From assembly GCF_021390155.1 (NCBI RefSeq), contig NZ_CP089985.1, positions 2,925,001 to 2,989,000 of the forward strand: DNA of 64,000 nucleotides, given 5' to 3'. Of the stretch, positions 34,760-43,273 are shown piece by piece (position 1 is the stretch's first letter; every line of letters starts with the position of its first letter). Made by a program: the position numbers and the translations under genes. Origin of the DNA: Pseudomonas sp. HN11. GTDB taxonomy: Bacteria; Pseudomonadota; Gammaproteobacteria; Pseudomonadales; Pseudomonadaceae. The notes beneath the pieces were generated by a model. The model ran no database searches. It was not told where the DNA came from and was given only the letters and a program-made list of their open reading frames with translations.

Positions 34760-35326
34760 ATGAAACGTCTTATGTCCCCGGTCACGGTACTGGCCCTGAT
34801 GCTTGCTTATGGTTCCAGCGCCCAGGCGGTGGAGTACAAGGACGTCAACCGCACCGCCAGCCAGATCAGCTTCACCTACAAGCAATTGGGGCAGCGGGTG
34901 TACGGCACGTTCAGCGAGTTTGAAGGTACCTTGACCTTCGATACGCAACAGCCGGAAGCCGGGCATGCCTTGCTCAAGATCCAGCTCGCCAGCATCGATG
35001 CGGGCAGCCCGGACGCGAACGACGAGCTGCAACGCGCGTCCTGGTTTGATACCGCCACGTTTCCGGTGGGCGTGTACGAATCCACCGGCGTCAAAGCCTT
35101 GGGGGACAACCGCTACACGATCAGCGGCAACCTGACCATCAAGGGCACCACGCGCCCGGTAGACGTCGACGTGGTGCTCAAGGAGCAAAGCGGCATTGGT
35201 GTGTTCGACGGCGAGTTCGTCCTCAAGCGCGGCGACTTCAAGATCGGCGAGGGCGAATGGGCCGGCAACAGCGTGGTGTCCAACGACATCAACATCAAGT
35301 TCAAGATGGTCGCGCCCCAGCGTTAA
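34760..35326 (+). CDS. YceI-family periplasmic lipid-binding-like protein
   Basis: A 188-residue YceI protein. The signal peptide ends near SAQAVEY (about residue 22). The lipocalin-like barrel has YKDVNRTASQISFTYKQLG, ASWFDTATFPVG and GNLTIKGTTRPVDVDV, all family hallmarks. ATG 34760 gives a normal signal peptide; the in-frame start at 34631 overlaps the thioesterase gene. Its last four bases overlap the convergent DMT transporter gene (35323-35326). Confidence 0.9.
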   Translation: MKRLMSPVTVLALMLAYGSSAQAVEYKDVNRTASQISFTYKQLGQRVYGTFSEFEGTLTFDTQQPEAGHALLKIQLASIDAGSPDANDELQRASWFDTATFPVGVYESTGVKALGDNRYTISGNLTIKGTTRPVDVDVVLKEQSGIGVFDGEFVLKRGDFKIGEGEWAGNSVVSNDINIKFKMVAPQR

Positions 35327-36213
35327 CGGGCGAATTTCTTCGCGCCGGCCACGCAGCCGATCACCGCGACCGTCACCAGTACCATGCCCAGGCTGACCTG
35401 CTCGTGCAGCAGGCCCGCCGCCAGCGCCAGGCCAAAGAACGGTTGCAGCAACTGCAACTGACCGACGGCGGCGATACCACCCTGGGCCAGGCCGCGGTAC
35501 CAGAACACAAAGCCGATCAGCATGCTGAACAGCGACACGTAACCCAGGCTCAACCAGACGGGCAGGCTGATGCCGCTGAAACTCGACGGCGCAAGCATCA
35601 GGCTCAACGGCACCACCACCGGCATCGACACCACCAGCGCCCAGCAGATCACCTGCCAACCGCCCAGGCTGCGCGACAGCTTGGCGCCTTCGGCGTAACC
35701 CAGGCCGCACACCAGCACCGCCAGCAGCATCAGCAGATCGCCGGCGGGTGCGGCGCTCAAGCCTTGGGCGACGGCATGACCCATCACCAACACACTGCCC
35801 AGGATCGAAAATATCCAGAACACCGGACGTGGGCGCTCACCGCCGCGCAACACGCCAAACACGGCGGTAGCCAGGGGCAGCAGGCCGATGAACACGATGG
35901 AGTGGGCCGAGGTCACGTATTGCAGCGCCAGAGCGGTGAGCAAGGGGAAGCCAATCACCACGCCAAGGGCGACAATCGCCAGCGGCACCCATTGGTTGCG
36001 CGCGGGGCGTTTTTCCTTGAATAGCCACAGCAAAGACACGCCGAGGACGGCGGCGATCGCGGCACGGACCATGGTGAGAAACACTGGGTCGAATTCCATC
36101 ACGGCCAATCGTGTGGCGGGCAATGAACCACTGAAAATCACCACGCCGATAAAGCCGTTGATCCAGCCTTGGGTGCTGGTGCCCAGTGTGTTGAGAGGGG
36201 ATGTGCGTTCCAT
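35323..36213 (-). CDS. EamA/DMT-family transporter
   Basis: A 296-residue protein with ten predicted helices in two EamA repeats, for example GFIGVVIFSGSLPATRLAV at the start and GYVSLFSMLIGFVFWYRGLAQGG in the second half. Such proteins export amino acids or metabolites. It is divergent from the MocR regulator gene at 36303 with 89 bases between, which suggests that regulator controls it. Confidence 0.88.
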   Translation of the reverse strand: MERTSPLNTLGTSTQGWINGFIGVVIFSGSLPATRLAVMEFDPVFLTMVRAAIAAVLGVSLLWLFKEKRPARNQWVPLAIVALGVVIGFPLLTALALQYVTSAHSIVFIGLLPLATAVFGVLRGGERPRPVFWIFSILGSVLVMGHAVAQGLSAAPAGDLLMLLAVLVCGLGYAEGAKLSRSLGGWQVICWALVVSMPVVVPLSLMLAPSSFSGISLPVWLSLGYVSLFSMLIGFVFWYRGLAQGGIAAVGQLQLLQPFFGLALAAGLLHEQVSLGMVLVTVAVIGCVAGAKKFAR

Positions 36214-36302
36214 GAGGAGTGCCCGAAGCCAGAGGGGTTGCGTTCAAGCCATCCTAGGGGCGAGGATTAAGACAATCAAAAAATTGTCATGGATACATCC
36301 CC

Positions 36303-37628
36303 ATGCCGCGCGCCCGCTACAAGTCCCTGGTCGATACCTTTGCCGAAGCCATCCGCAGCGGGGATATGCCGCCGGGCACACGGCTGCCGACGCATCGACA
36401 ACTGGCTGCCAACCATAGCCTGGCGCTGGCCACTGCCAGCCGCGTGTACACCGAGCTTGAAGCCATGGGCTTGGTCAGCGGCGAAGCCGGGCGTGGCACC
36501 TTCGTGCGCGAGATCTCTTTGCCGCCGGGGCAGGGCAGTGGGCAGATGACGGTGGCGGCGGGCGCGCTCGATCTCAACTTCAACTACCCCTCGTTGCCGG
36601 GCCAGGCGGACCTGTTGCGCATGGCGTTGCGCCAGCTGGCGTTGTCCGGCGACCTCGAAGCCCTGTTACGTTACCAGCCCCACGCCGGGCGCCTGCATGA
36701 GCGCGCAGCCTTTGCGCGGCATTTGCTCAGTCGAGGGCTCAGTGTGGACGCTGAGCAGGTGCTGCTGGTCAGCGGCGCCCAGCATGGGCTGGCGGTGATA
36801 ATGATGGCATTGCTCAAACCTGGGGATGTGATCGCGGTGGATGCGTTGACCTATTCGGGGTTCAAGGTGCTGGCCGAGACCCTGCACCTGGAAATGCTCG
36901 CGATTCCGGTGACGCCGACCGGCCCGGACTTGGAGGCCTTGCAGAACCTGTGTCGCAAGCGCCCGGTACGTGCCGTGTACAGCATGCCGACTCTGCACAA
37001 TCCCCTCGGTTGGGTGATGGAGCTGGCGCAGCGCGAGCAATTGGTGTCTATCGCCCGTCAGCACAATCTGATGATCATCGAAGACGCGGCCTACGCGTTT
37101 CTGGCTGAAGACGCACCGCCACCGGTGGCGACGCTGGGGCCGGAACGCACGGTGTACGTGGGCGGGCTGTCGAAAAGCGTCGCGACGGGTCTGCGCGTAG
37201 GGTTTATCGCGGCACCGGTTGAATGGGTAAAAACCCTGGAGCGCACCATCATGGCTACCACCTGGAATGTGCCCGGCGTGATGAGCGCGATTGCGGTGGC
37301 ATGGCTGGAGGATGGCACCGTGACGCAGCTTGAGGCGCAAAAGCGCGAGGATGCGCAGGCCCGCCAGGCCCTTGCCGCCCAGGTGTTCAAAGGGCTGACC
37401 ACCATCAGCCATCCCTCGTCGTATTTCTTGTGGCTGCCATTGGCGGAAGACGCCCGGGCGGATCAGGTCGCCATGATTTTGCAGCGTGACAACATCTCCG
37501 TGTCCACTGCCGAGCCGTTTGCTGTATCGGGGCATGTCCCGCATGCGTTGCGTTTGGCCTTGGGGTCGGTGCCGATGTCGGCACTGCGCGAAGCGTTGTT
37601 CAAGGTGCGCAAGGTAGTGGCGTGGTGA
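36303..37628 (+). CDS. MocR-type regulator (GntR HTH plus aminotransferase-like domain)
   Basis: A 441-residue fusion. Residues 1-70 form a GntR winged helix: IRSGDMPPGTRLPTHRQLAA and SRVYTELEAMGLVSGEAGRG. The rest is a fold-type I PLP domain with HNPLGWVM, IIEDAAYAFL and the PLP lysine in YVGGLSKSV. MocR proteins sense PLP or amino compounds and often control a divergent transporter or PLP-related gene; here the DMT exporter is the candidate. ATG at 36303. Confidence 0.92.
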   Translation: MPRARYKSLVDTFAEAIRSGDMPPGTRLPTHRQLAANHSLALATASRVYTELEAMGLVSGEAGRGTFVREISLPPGQGSGQMTVAAGALDLNFNYPSLPGQADLLRMALRQLALSGDLEALLRYQPHAGRLHERAAFARHLLSRGLSVDAEQVLLVSGAQHGLAVIMMALLKPGDVIAVDALTYSGFKVLAETLHLEMLAIPVTPTGPDLEALQNLCRKRPVRAVYSMPTLHNPLGWVMELAQREQLVSIARQHNLMIIEDAAYAFLAEDAPPPVATLGPERTVYVGGLSKSVATGLRVGFIAAPVEWVKTLERTIMATTWNVPGVMSAIAVAWLEDGTVTQLEAQKREDAQARQALAAQVFKGLTTISHPSSYFLWLPLAEDARADQVAMILQRDNISVSTAEPFAVSGHVPHALRLALGSVPMSALREALFKVRKVVAW

Positions 37629-37648
37629 GCCGGTTTCAACGGCTCACC
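37624..37648. terminator. Hairpin between convergent genes
   Basis: Perfect 9-bp stem ggtgagccg (37624-37632) and cggctcacc (37640-37648) with a 7-base loop, overlapping the MocR stop codon and lying just before the convergent gene's end at 37657. Probable bidirectional terminator, though it lacks a T-tract. Confidence 0.55.
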
Positions 37649-37656
37649 GCTGGGCA

Positions 37657-38088
37657 TCAGTACTTGTAGGCCTGACGTCCGATCAGCAGCCATTTGCCTT
37701 TCTGTTTCTGCCAGACCTGGAAGTTGTCGATGTCGGTAGGCACTTCAACACCGCTGTTCACGGCCAGGGCGTGGAAATGGTTGCGTACCAGCGCGGTATC
37801 ACCTTGCAGGGTGATGGTCTGGTTTTGCATTTCCAGGGTTTTGAAGGCGCTGGTGTGGGTTTCCAGGTCAGCGATGAATTGGTCTTTGTTCTGCACCTTA
37901 CCGCTGGAGTGGCCGTAGGTGAGCTTGTCGGCCGTCAACGCGTGAAGCTGCTTGAGGTCCAGGTGCAGCATGGCTTGGGTCAGTTGGTCGACCGCTTGGG
38001 CCACCTCCTTTTCGGCAGGGGCAGGCGCGGCCGCGACATAACCGCTGAACAGGCACAGAAAACCGATCAGCACTTTGACGTTTTGCAT
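37657..38088 (-). CDS. Exported NTF2-like (DUF4440) protein
   Basis: A 143-residue protein with a signal peptide (FLCLFSGYVAAAPAPA, cleavage near residue 20) and an NTF2-like/SnoaL fold: VAQAVDQLTQAMLHLD, LTADKLTYGHSSGKVQNKDQFI and NFQVWQKQKGKWLLIGRQA. It could bind a small ligand or be an enzyme; no active site is evident. ATG at 38088. Its upstream region carries a 13-bp motif also found before the MFS gene at 52.5 kb. Confidence 0.8.
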   Translation of the reverse strand: MQNVKVLIGFLCLFSGYVAAAPAPAEKEVAQAVDQLTQAMLHLDLKQLHALTADKLTYGHSSGKVQNKDQFIADLETHTSAFKTLEMQNQTITLQGDTALVRNHFHALAVNSGVEVPTDIDNFQVWQKQKGKWLLIGRQAYKY

Positions 38089-38130
38089 GGTGTTTCCTTA
38101 TTGTTGTTGGGGGTTGGCACGACAGCTTGA

Positions 38131-38241
38131 GTCGTCGTACAACCATGCAATATTTCGGATGAGGAAGGAAAGTGAAATTTCGAAACCTCCTCAAAATATT
38201 AAGTTTCAAGGCGTCGTAAGACAGTTTTTTATTTGTACGAC
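38131..38241. promoter_or_regulatory. Possible GntR-type operator sites
   Basis: gtcgtcgtacaac at 38131-38143 is the exact reverse complement of gttgtacgacgac at 52449-52461. A further ttgtacgac lies at 38233-38241. The half-site resembles those of FadR-subfamily GntR regulators. Binding is not shown by the sequence alone. Confidence 0.4.
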
Positions 38242-38307
38242 ATCTCAACACCTTGTTAAGGCGCGAGGATTTTATGCTGACCTACGCGTGTGAAATGCGG
38301 CTGAAAA

Positions 38308-38393
38308 TGGGGGAGCTGGCTTGCCTGCGATAGCCTCACCTCGGTATCTCTGAGAGACCGAGGCGCCTGCATGCGGGCAAGCCCGGCTCCCAC
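38308..38393. repeat. REP-type inverted repeat pair
   Basis: gggagctggcttgcctgcga (38311-38330) pairs with tgcgggcaagcccggctccc (about 38373-38391). This is the second REP subtype in this window, with a TGCGGGCAAGC core, sitting just downstream of the amidase gene end. Confidence 0.8.
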
Positions 38394-38406
38394 GCAATCC
38401 CTGCGT

Positions 38407-40116
38407 TTAGCCTGCTGCCAACGGCGGGGTGCGCGGCGGAACCAGGCGTTTGTTGCCGGTCGCCTCATACGCCGACGCAAACCGCAGCAACGCCGAATCG
38501 TCATACGCCCGCCCGGCAAAGGTCAGGCCCACCGGCATGCCGATATCTGCCATCACGCCCATTGGCACGGTGACGGTCGGCACGCCCAGATGGCGGATAG
38601 CGAGGTTGCCGTTGGCCACCCAGACGCCGTTGCTCCAGGCAATATCGGCAGAGGTTTCGTTTACGTCAGCATCCGCCGGGCCGACGTCGGCTACGGTCGG
38701 GAACAACACCGCATCGAGGCCGAGCTTATCCATCCAGTCTTCCAAGTCGATCCGCCGGGTCTGCTCCAGACCGCGCAGGCCGTCGGGGACGGTGCTGATT
38801 TCGTTCCACGGGGTGATGCCGCGTTCGGCCATGCGCACGTATTCGTCCATGCCCGCCGCCAGATCATCCTCACGGTTGGGCAGGGTGCCGGGGTCGTGGG
38901 GGAAGATCTTCGGCCCGTCCACATCCGCCAGGCGGTTGAGGGTGGGGTCGTTGTTGGCGCGCAGGAAATCATCGAAGGCCCAGGCCGACAGCTCCCACAG
39001 TTCGTCGTGGAGGAATTCTCTGGACACCAGCCCGCGGGTAAACACGGTGGGCGCGCCAGGGCGGTCGCCTTCGCAGTTGGACACCAGCGGGAAGTCCACG
39101 TCGATGACTTCGGCGCCGGCCGCCACCAGCGCCTGGCGTGCGTCGTTCCACAGGTCGATCACACTGGCGCGGGTGTTGATCTTCTGCCCGGTCGGACCAC
39201 CGATGCCAGGTTTCTCACTGGTGCCGGCGTCGGGGTCGGCATTGATATACATGCGCGGCACGCCAAAGCGTTTGCCCGCGAGGGATTCGGCAGTCACGGC
39301 CAGATCAGCGTAGGACGCCGGGCGCACCGAGGCGACGCTCGGGATCGGCACCCAGGGTTGCAGGCGCCACAGGTCGCCACGGGTGTCCGGGTCTTCGGCC
39401 ACCACCACATCGAGGACTTCCAGCAGATCAGCCATGGTGCGGGCGTAAGGCACCACCACGTCCATGGTTGGCGTGAGCGGCCAGTTGCCGCGTACCGAGA
39501 TCACGCCACGCGACGGCGTGTAGGCGCACAGGCCATTGTTGGACGCCGGGCCACGTCCGCTGGACCAGGTTTCTTCAGCCAGGCCAAAGGCGGCAAAGCT
39601 TGCCGCCGTCGCGGTGCCGGCGCCGTTGGACGAGCCGGAGGCAAACGGCGCCGTCAGGTAGCCGGCGTTATACGGGCTTTCCGCCCGGCCATACACGCCA
39701 CGCTGCATGCCGCCATTGGCCATCGGCGGCATATTGGTCTTACCCAGGCAGATGGCGCCGCCGCCGCGCAGGCGCTCAATGGTGAATGCATCACGCTGGG
39801 CGACCAAATGGGCAAATGCCGGGCTACCGGAGGCGGCAGTCAGGCCCTTGACCAGGTAGCTGTCTTTGGCGGTGTAAGGAATGCCATCCAATGGCCCCAA
39901 CGTTTCGCCTTTGGCCCGGCGCGCATCGGACGCCTCGGCTTCTTTCAAGGCGTCGGGGTTGCGCACCACCACCGAGTTCAAGGCGGTGGCGGTGTGCGGA
40001 CCGTCATAGGCATCGATCCGCGCCAAGTAGGCCTTGACCAGTTCAACGGCCGTGGTCTGGCCGGATTCAAGCGCAGCGCGCAATTGGGCAATGGAGACTT
40101 CAGTAACTTGCATCAC
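38407..40116 (-). CDS. Amidase signature family enzyme
   Basis: A 569-residue amidase. The catalytic Lys is in IPYTAKDSYLVKG, and the Ser-rich signature in FASGSSNGAGTATAA and ASNNGLCAYTPSRG provides the cis-Ser and nucleophile. The C-terminal region includes GVPTVTVPMG and the AYEATGNKRLVPP tail. It hydrolyses an unknown amide; the sequence is of the long AmiE/GatA-like type rather than GatA of the amidotransferase. ATG at 40116. The neighbouring XRE gene is upstream on the same strand, 54 bases away. Confidence 0.88.
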   Translation of the reverse strand: MMQVTEVSIAQLRAALESGQTTAVELVKAYLARIDAYDGPHTATALNSVVVRNPDALKEAEASDARRAKGETLGPLDGIPYTAKDSYLVKGLTAASGSPAFAHLVAQRDAFTIERLRGGGAICLGKTNMPPMANGGMQRGVYGRAESPYNAGYLTAPFASGSSNGAGTATAASFAAFGLAEETWSSGRGPASNNGLCAYTPSRGVISVRGNWPLTPTMDVVVPYARTMADLLEVLDVVVAEDPDTRGDLWRLQPWVPIPSVASVRPASYADLAVTAESLAGKRFGVPRMYINADPDAGTSEKPGIGGPTGQKINTRASVIDLWNDARQALVAAGAEVIDVDFPLVSNCEGDRPGAPTVFTRGLVSREFLHDELWELSAWAFDDFLRANNDPTLNRLADVDGPKIFPHDPGTLPNREDDLAAGMDEYVRMAERGITPWNEISTVPDGLRGLEQTRRIDLEDWMDKLGLDAVLFPTVADVGPADADVNETSADIAWSNGVWVANGNLAIRHLGVPTVTVPMGVMADIGMPVGLTFAGRAYDDSALLRFASAYEATGNKRLVPPRTPPLAAG

Positions 40117-40170
40117 GTTTTTTTCGCCGCCTTCACGTGGGGGTATGGCGGCAGTCTACGTACAGATATT

Positions 40171-40959
40171 TCACAAAACCAGCGCGGCATAATCCGCATA
40201 GGCGCCGCGCATCACCTGCCAGGTGGTCTCGTCCGCAGGAATCAGATGTTCGATCCGCAGGGAGGTGAGGGTGATGTCCTGGGGCATGCCGAAGGTGGTG
40301 AAGGTCGACAGAAAGCTCAGCTCGCCCTGTCGTGAGCGCACGCGCGTCAGCACCAGTGGGGGCAGGTGCGCGGGCAGTTCGGTGTTGGTCGGTGTCGGCA
40401 AACTCGCCAGTAATGCAGCCAGTTCGGGATTGCCCAGCGCTTCACGGCTGGCGCGCTGCCAGGCCAGGGTTCGGATCTCGTCAGCATTGATCAGATGATC
40501 GCCCAGCCCCCCCGGTTGCAGCAGCGTGGTCAGCAAGTTCAAGCCCTTGGCCGCGTCCGGCGGAATGCCCACCAGCTCAAACAGCACGCCAGCACTGGCA
40601 TTTGCCGCCAGCACTTCCCACTGGCTGCCCAACAAAATGGCAGGGGCCGGATTGTTGGCGTGCAGCACATGGCCGACGGCTTCGCGGATCGCCGCCATTG
40701 CGGGTGAGGCGAGTGGGGTGGCGGCATAGCGTGGGGCGTATCCGGCAGCGAGGAATACGCGGTTGCACTGCTCCAACGGTGCCTCCAGCGTGGTCAACAG
40801 GTTGTGCAACGTGCCGGGGCTCGGCTTGGCCCGTCCGGTTTCGATGCAACTGAGGTGGCGCTGGGAAATGCCGGTGATCAGGGCCAGGTCGAGTTGGCTC
40901 AACTTGGCGCGCCGACGCAATTGGCGCAGTTGTTCGCCGACGGTAGCAGGTTTGTCCAT
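40171..40959 (-). CDS. XRE regulator with MmyB-like ligand-binding domain
   Basis: A 262-residue regulator. The N-terminal XRE HTH is LRQLRRRAKLSQLDLALITGISQRHLSCIETGRAKPS. Residues 90-260 form the MmyB-type PAS-like domain: YAPRYAATPLASPAM and WEVLAANASAGVLF. MmyB domains bind fatty acids or similar ligands in described members. The ATG at 40959 is preferred; an in-frame upstream start would add 13 residues with no homology. It may regulate the divergent DUF2834 gene and/or the amidase. Confidence 0.88.
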   Translation of the reverse strand: MDKPATVGEQLRQLRRRAKLSQLDLALITGISQRHLSCIETGRAKPSPGTLHNLLTTLEAPLEQCNRVFLAAGYAPRYAATPLASPAMAAIREAVGHVLHANNPAPAILLGSQWEVLAANASAGVLFELVGIPPDAAKGLNLLTTLLQPGGLGDHLINADEIRTLAWQRASREALGNPELAALLASLPTPTNTELPAHLPPLVLTRVRSRQGELSFLSTFTTFGMPQDITLTSLRIEHLIPADETTWQVMRGAYADYAALVL

Positions 40960-41042
40960 GGCGGAATCATGACCTCCGAGGTCATTGCGAGGGGCCAAAC
41001 CTTATCACTAAGGTGGGCCTCTATCACGCCAAGGAAGAGATC

Positions 41043-41348
41043 ATGAATAGTCGCCATATCACCCTGGCCGGTTTGCTGGGATTTTCGCTCTACACCCTGG
41101 CGACGATGCTGACGGCCGAGCAGTCGCTGTTGGCCTTTGGCCGAGAATTGATGTCGCGGCCGGACACCGCGCAGGTGGTGATCGACCTGTACCTGATGGC
41201 GGTGCTGGCGTGCGCATGGATGTACCGGGATGCGCGGCGGCGCGGGCGCTCGGTGGTTTCACTGCTGCCATATTTTGTGCTGACGGCGGTGTTTGTGTCC
41301 GTGGGGCCGTTGCTTTATCTGGTGGTGAACGGAGGCCGGGATGAGTGA
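41043..41348 (+). CDS. DUF2834 membrane protein
   Basis: A 101-residue protein with three predicted helices (about residues 8-26, 45-62, 70-92), the last containing LLPYFVLTAVFVSVGPLLYLV, as in DUF2834 proteins. ATG at 41043 follows AAGGAAGAGA. It is divergent from the XRE-MmyB gene with 83 bases between. Function unknown. Confidence 0.8.
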   Translation: MNSRHITLAGLLGFSLYTLATMLTAEQSLLAFGRELMSRPDTAQVVIDLYLMAVLACAWMYRDARRRGRSVVSLLPYFVLTAVFVSVGPLLYLVVNGGRDE

Positions 41349-41374
41349 GCTTTTGCATGTCTGGTGGTTCCCAC

Positions 41375-41927
41375 TTAACAATAGGGCGTGCTTCCCGTTC
41401 TATCCACCAACCGGATGCTGTCGCGCCCGCCGCGCTTTGTTTCATACAGCGCGGTGCACCGCGCCGATGCTCAGCGATTTGCCATGGGGCCGCAGCAAGA
41501 AGCTGGCGCGCAGCGTCGGCAACGCCACCAGTAGCGACTGCACCGCCAGCATCGCTTTGGACCATGAAGGGTCGACTGGCAGCATCAGCATGCCCAGCCA
41601 GACCAACAGCATCAGCATGCCCAGCCAGACCAACAGCATCAGCAGCCACAATAACGACAAGCGCGTTTGGGTGAACTGCGCCACGCCGAGCAAAAACAGG
41701 AAGTGCGCGGTCACCAGCAGGCCGTTGGCGAACCAGATGCCGATCGTCAGGTAGCCATTGATGCGCAGCAGGGCGAGGGTTGAACCGATGCTGATCGTGG
41801 CGAAACCGGCGCTCCAGCACAGCAGCGAAAGTTCGCGCACGCTGCGCCATTCAACGGCCAGGTACAGGGCGGCGGCGGCTGCCAGGGCAACGGTGAGCGC
41901 CAAAATCGTAGGAGGGTCGAGCGTCAT
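41375..41927 (-). pseudogene. Broken diguanylate cyclase (membrane domain plus last residues of GGDEF)
   Basis: The first 140 residues are an intact-looking multi-helix membrane sensor domain (TILALTVALAAAAALYLAVEW onward). The frame then stops at 41442. One base out of phase, at 41452-41375, lies ALYETKRRGRDSIRLVDR, the typical C-terminal end of GGDEF domains. The GGDEF core, about 150 residues, is missing. A perfect 16-bp palindrome (gcgcggtgcaccgcgc, 41449-41464) sits at the join. A 27-bp tandem duplication (41581-41634) lies within a membrane helix. It is therefore a deletion product. Confidence 0.8.
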
Positions 41928-42029
41928 GTGCTGCCGGGTCTGCCAGGGTTGCGTTGAAAACCGCGATTGTAAGCCTTCGTGCGGCCTTTTCGGAGGCGTT
42001 ACTGGCGAACGGCTATCAACGCTGTCGAG

Positions 42030-43154
42030 TTACCGCAGGGGCACGGTCGCGCGAAACACCGTACCCATAGCCAGATCTGACTCGACTTCAAGCACACCCT
42101 GGTGGGACGTCACAATTTCAGACGCGATGAACAAGCCCAGCCCAAGGCCTTCCGTGGGGCCGTGTTCAATCACCGACCGCTGGGAAAAGCGCCCCATGGG
42201 ATTGAAGATAAACGGCAAGACATCGCCCGGGATGGGATTGCCTTGGTTGTGCACAGTGAATACCACGGTGTCTGCCGACGCGGCCAATTCGACTTTGATT
42301 GGTGTATGCGCATCGCCGTGTTGCACGGCATTGCTGATGATGTTGGAAAACACCTGTTCCATGCGTGGGCCATCGAAGGAACCAATGGCTTGGGCGTTCG
42401 CTTCGAACAAGATGTTTGAATCGGGATGAAACGCGCGGATCTCGTCGACGATACGTTCGCAGATCGGTGCAAGGTCGACCTCCGTGCGTTTGACCGGAAT
42501 GCCTGGCCCCATCTGACAACGTGTCAAATCCAGCAGATCGCCGACGATCTGGCTGGCGCGTTGGACACTGGTGTAGATCTGCGTGGCGACACGGCTGCCG
42601 CGCTCGTCCACGGTGGGCGAGCGCCTGAGCATATCGGCGCCCAGCAGAATCGCGCCCAGCGGCGTGCGCAGGTCGTGACCGAGGATGCCCAGGAACACAT
42701 TGCGCGACGCTTCTACGGCGCGCGAATAACTGGCGATAGATTCTGCGAGTGCCTGGTCGATAGCCTCATGAAAGCGGTTCATGTCATCGACTTCCAGCGA
42801 CGTACCGTGTTTGATCTGATCGAGCCACTGGCTGAGCACGCTGGTGCGCAACGCGCGGTATTCGGACACCATCTGGTCGATGGAGAACCCCGCCATCAAG
42901 CGTGTCACCGCATGGGTTTCAGCCGGGGTTTCGTTGTCATTCTGCGGTGCCAGCCCTTGAGCCTTTTCAATGCGTTCCTGCACCGTCTGGGTGGTACGCA
43001 GGTCGAGCACGATAGCGCGAAGCATCTGCTCGGCATGATCACGAAGGCCCGCACGGTCGAGGTCAGCGCCTGGCGTCTGGATGGTCCGGGCAAAGTCTTC
43101 CCAGGCCTGAAGGATCGGCTCGAGGTTCGTGAGAATAAAGTCTGGCAGGCGCAT
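42030..43154 (-). CDS. Soluble sensor histidine kinase with RsbRD-type N-terminal domain
   Basis: A 374-residue kinase without membrane helices. Residues 5-145 form an all-helical domain like the RsbR N-terminal/RsbRD sensor (PILQAWEDFARTI..., SEYRALRTSVLSQWL). The H-box is GILGHDLRTPLGAI; the ATPase has NIISNAVQHGD, VHNQGNPIP and EGLGLGLFIASEI. It has no adjacent response regulator, so its partner is elsewhere. Start at ATG 43154 (MRLPDFI). Confidence 0.85.
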   Translation of the reverse strand: MRLPDFILTNLEPILQAWEDFARTIQTPGADLDRAGLRDHAEQMLRAIVLDLRTTQTVQERIEKAQGLAPQNDNETPAETHAVTRLMAGFSIDQMVSEYRALRTSVLSQWLDQIKHGTSLEVDDMNRFHEAIDQALAESIASYSRAVEASRNVFLGILGHDLRTPLGAILLGADMLRRSPTVDERGSRVATQIYTSVQRASQIVGDLLDLTRCQMGPGIPVKRTEVDLAPICERIVDEIRAFHPDSNILFEANAQAIGSFDGPRMEQVFSNIISNAVQHGDAHTPIKVELAASADTVVFTVHNQGNPIPGDVLPFIFNPMGRFSQRSVIEHGPTEGLGLGLFIASEIVTSHQGVLEVESDLAMGTVFRATVPLR

Positions 43155-43273
43155 GTGGGAGGTCCTTGGGTGGCGGCGAGCAGAACGTTCGCAAAGCTGC
43201 CAAACAAGGATTTAAGCACGGATTGGCACCGCGCAGGCCTCCTTGCCTGCGTCAGTCCGGCTGACAGGGGGAG

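Noticed and set aside
38371..40335. A 654-codon open frame opposite the amidase gene
   Set aside because: Antisense shadow; the amidase signature is clear on the minus strand.
41581..41640. CRISPR-like direct repeat
   Set aside because: Only two adjacent copies without spacers, inside a membrane-helix coding stretch; it is a simple tandem duplication.
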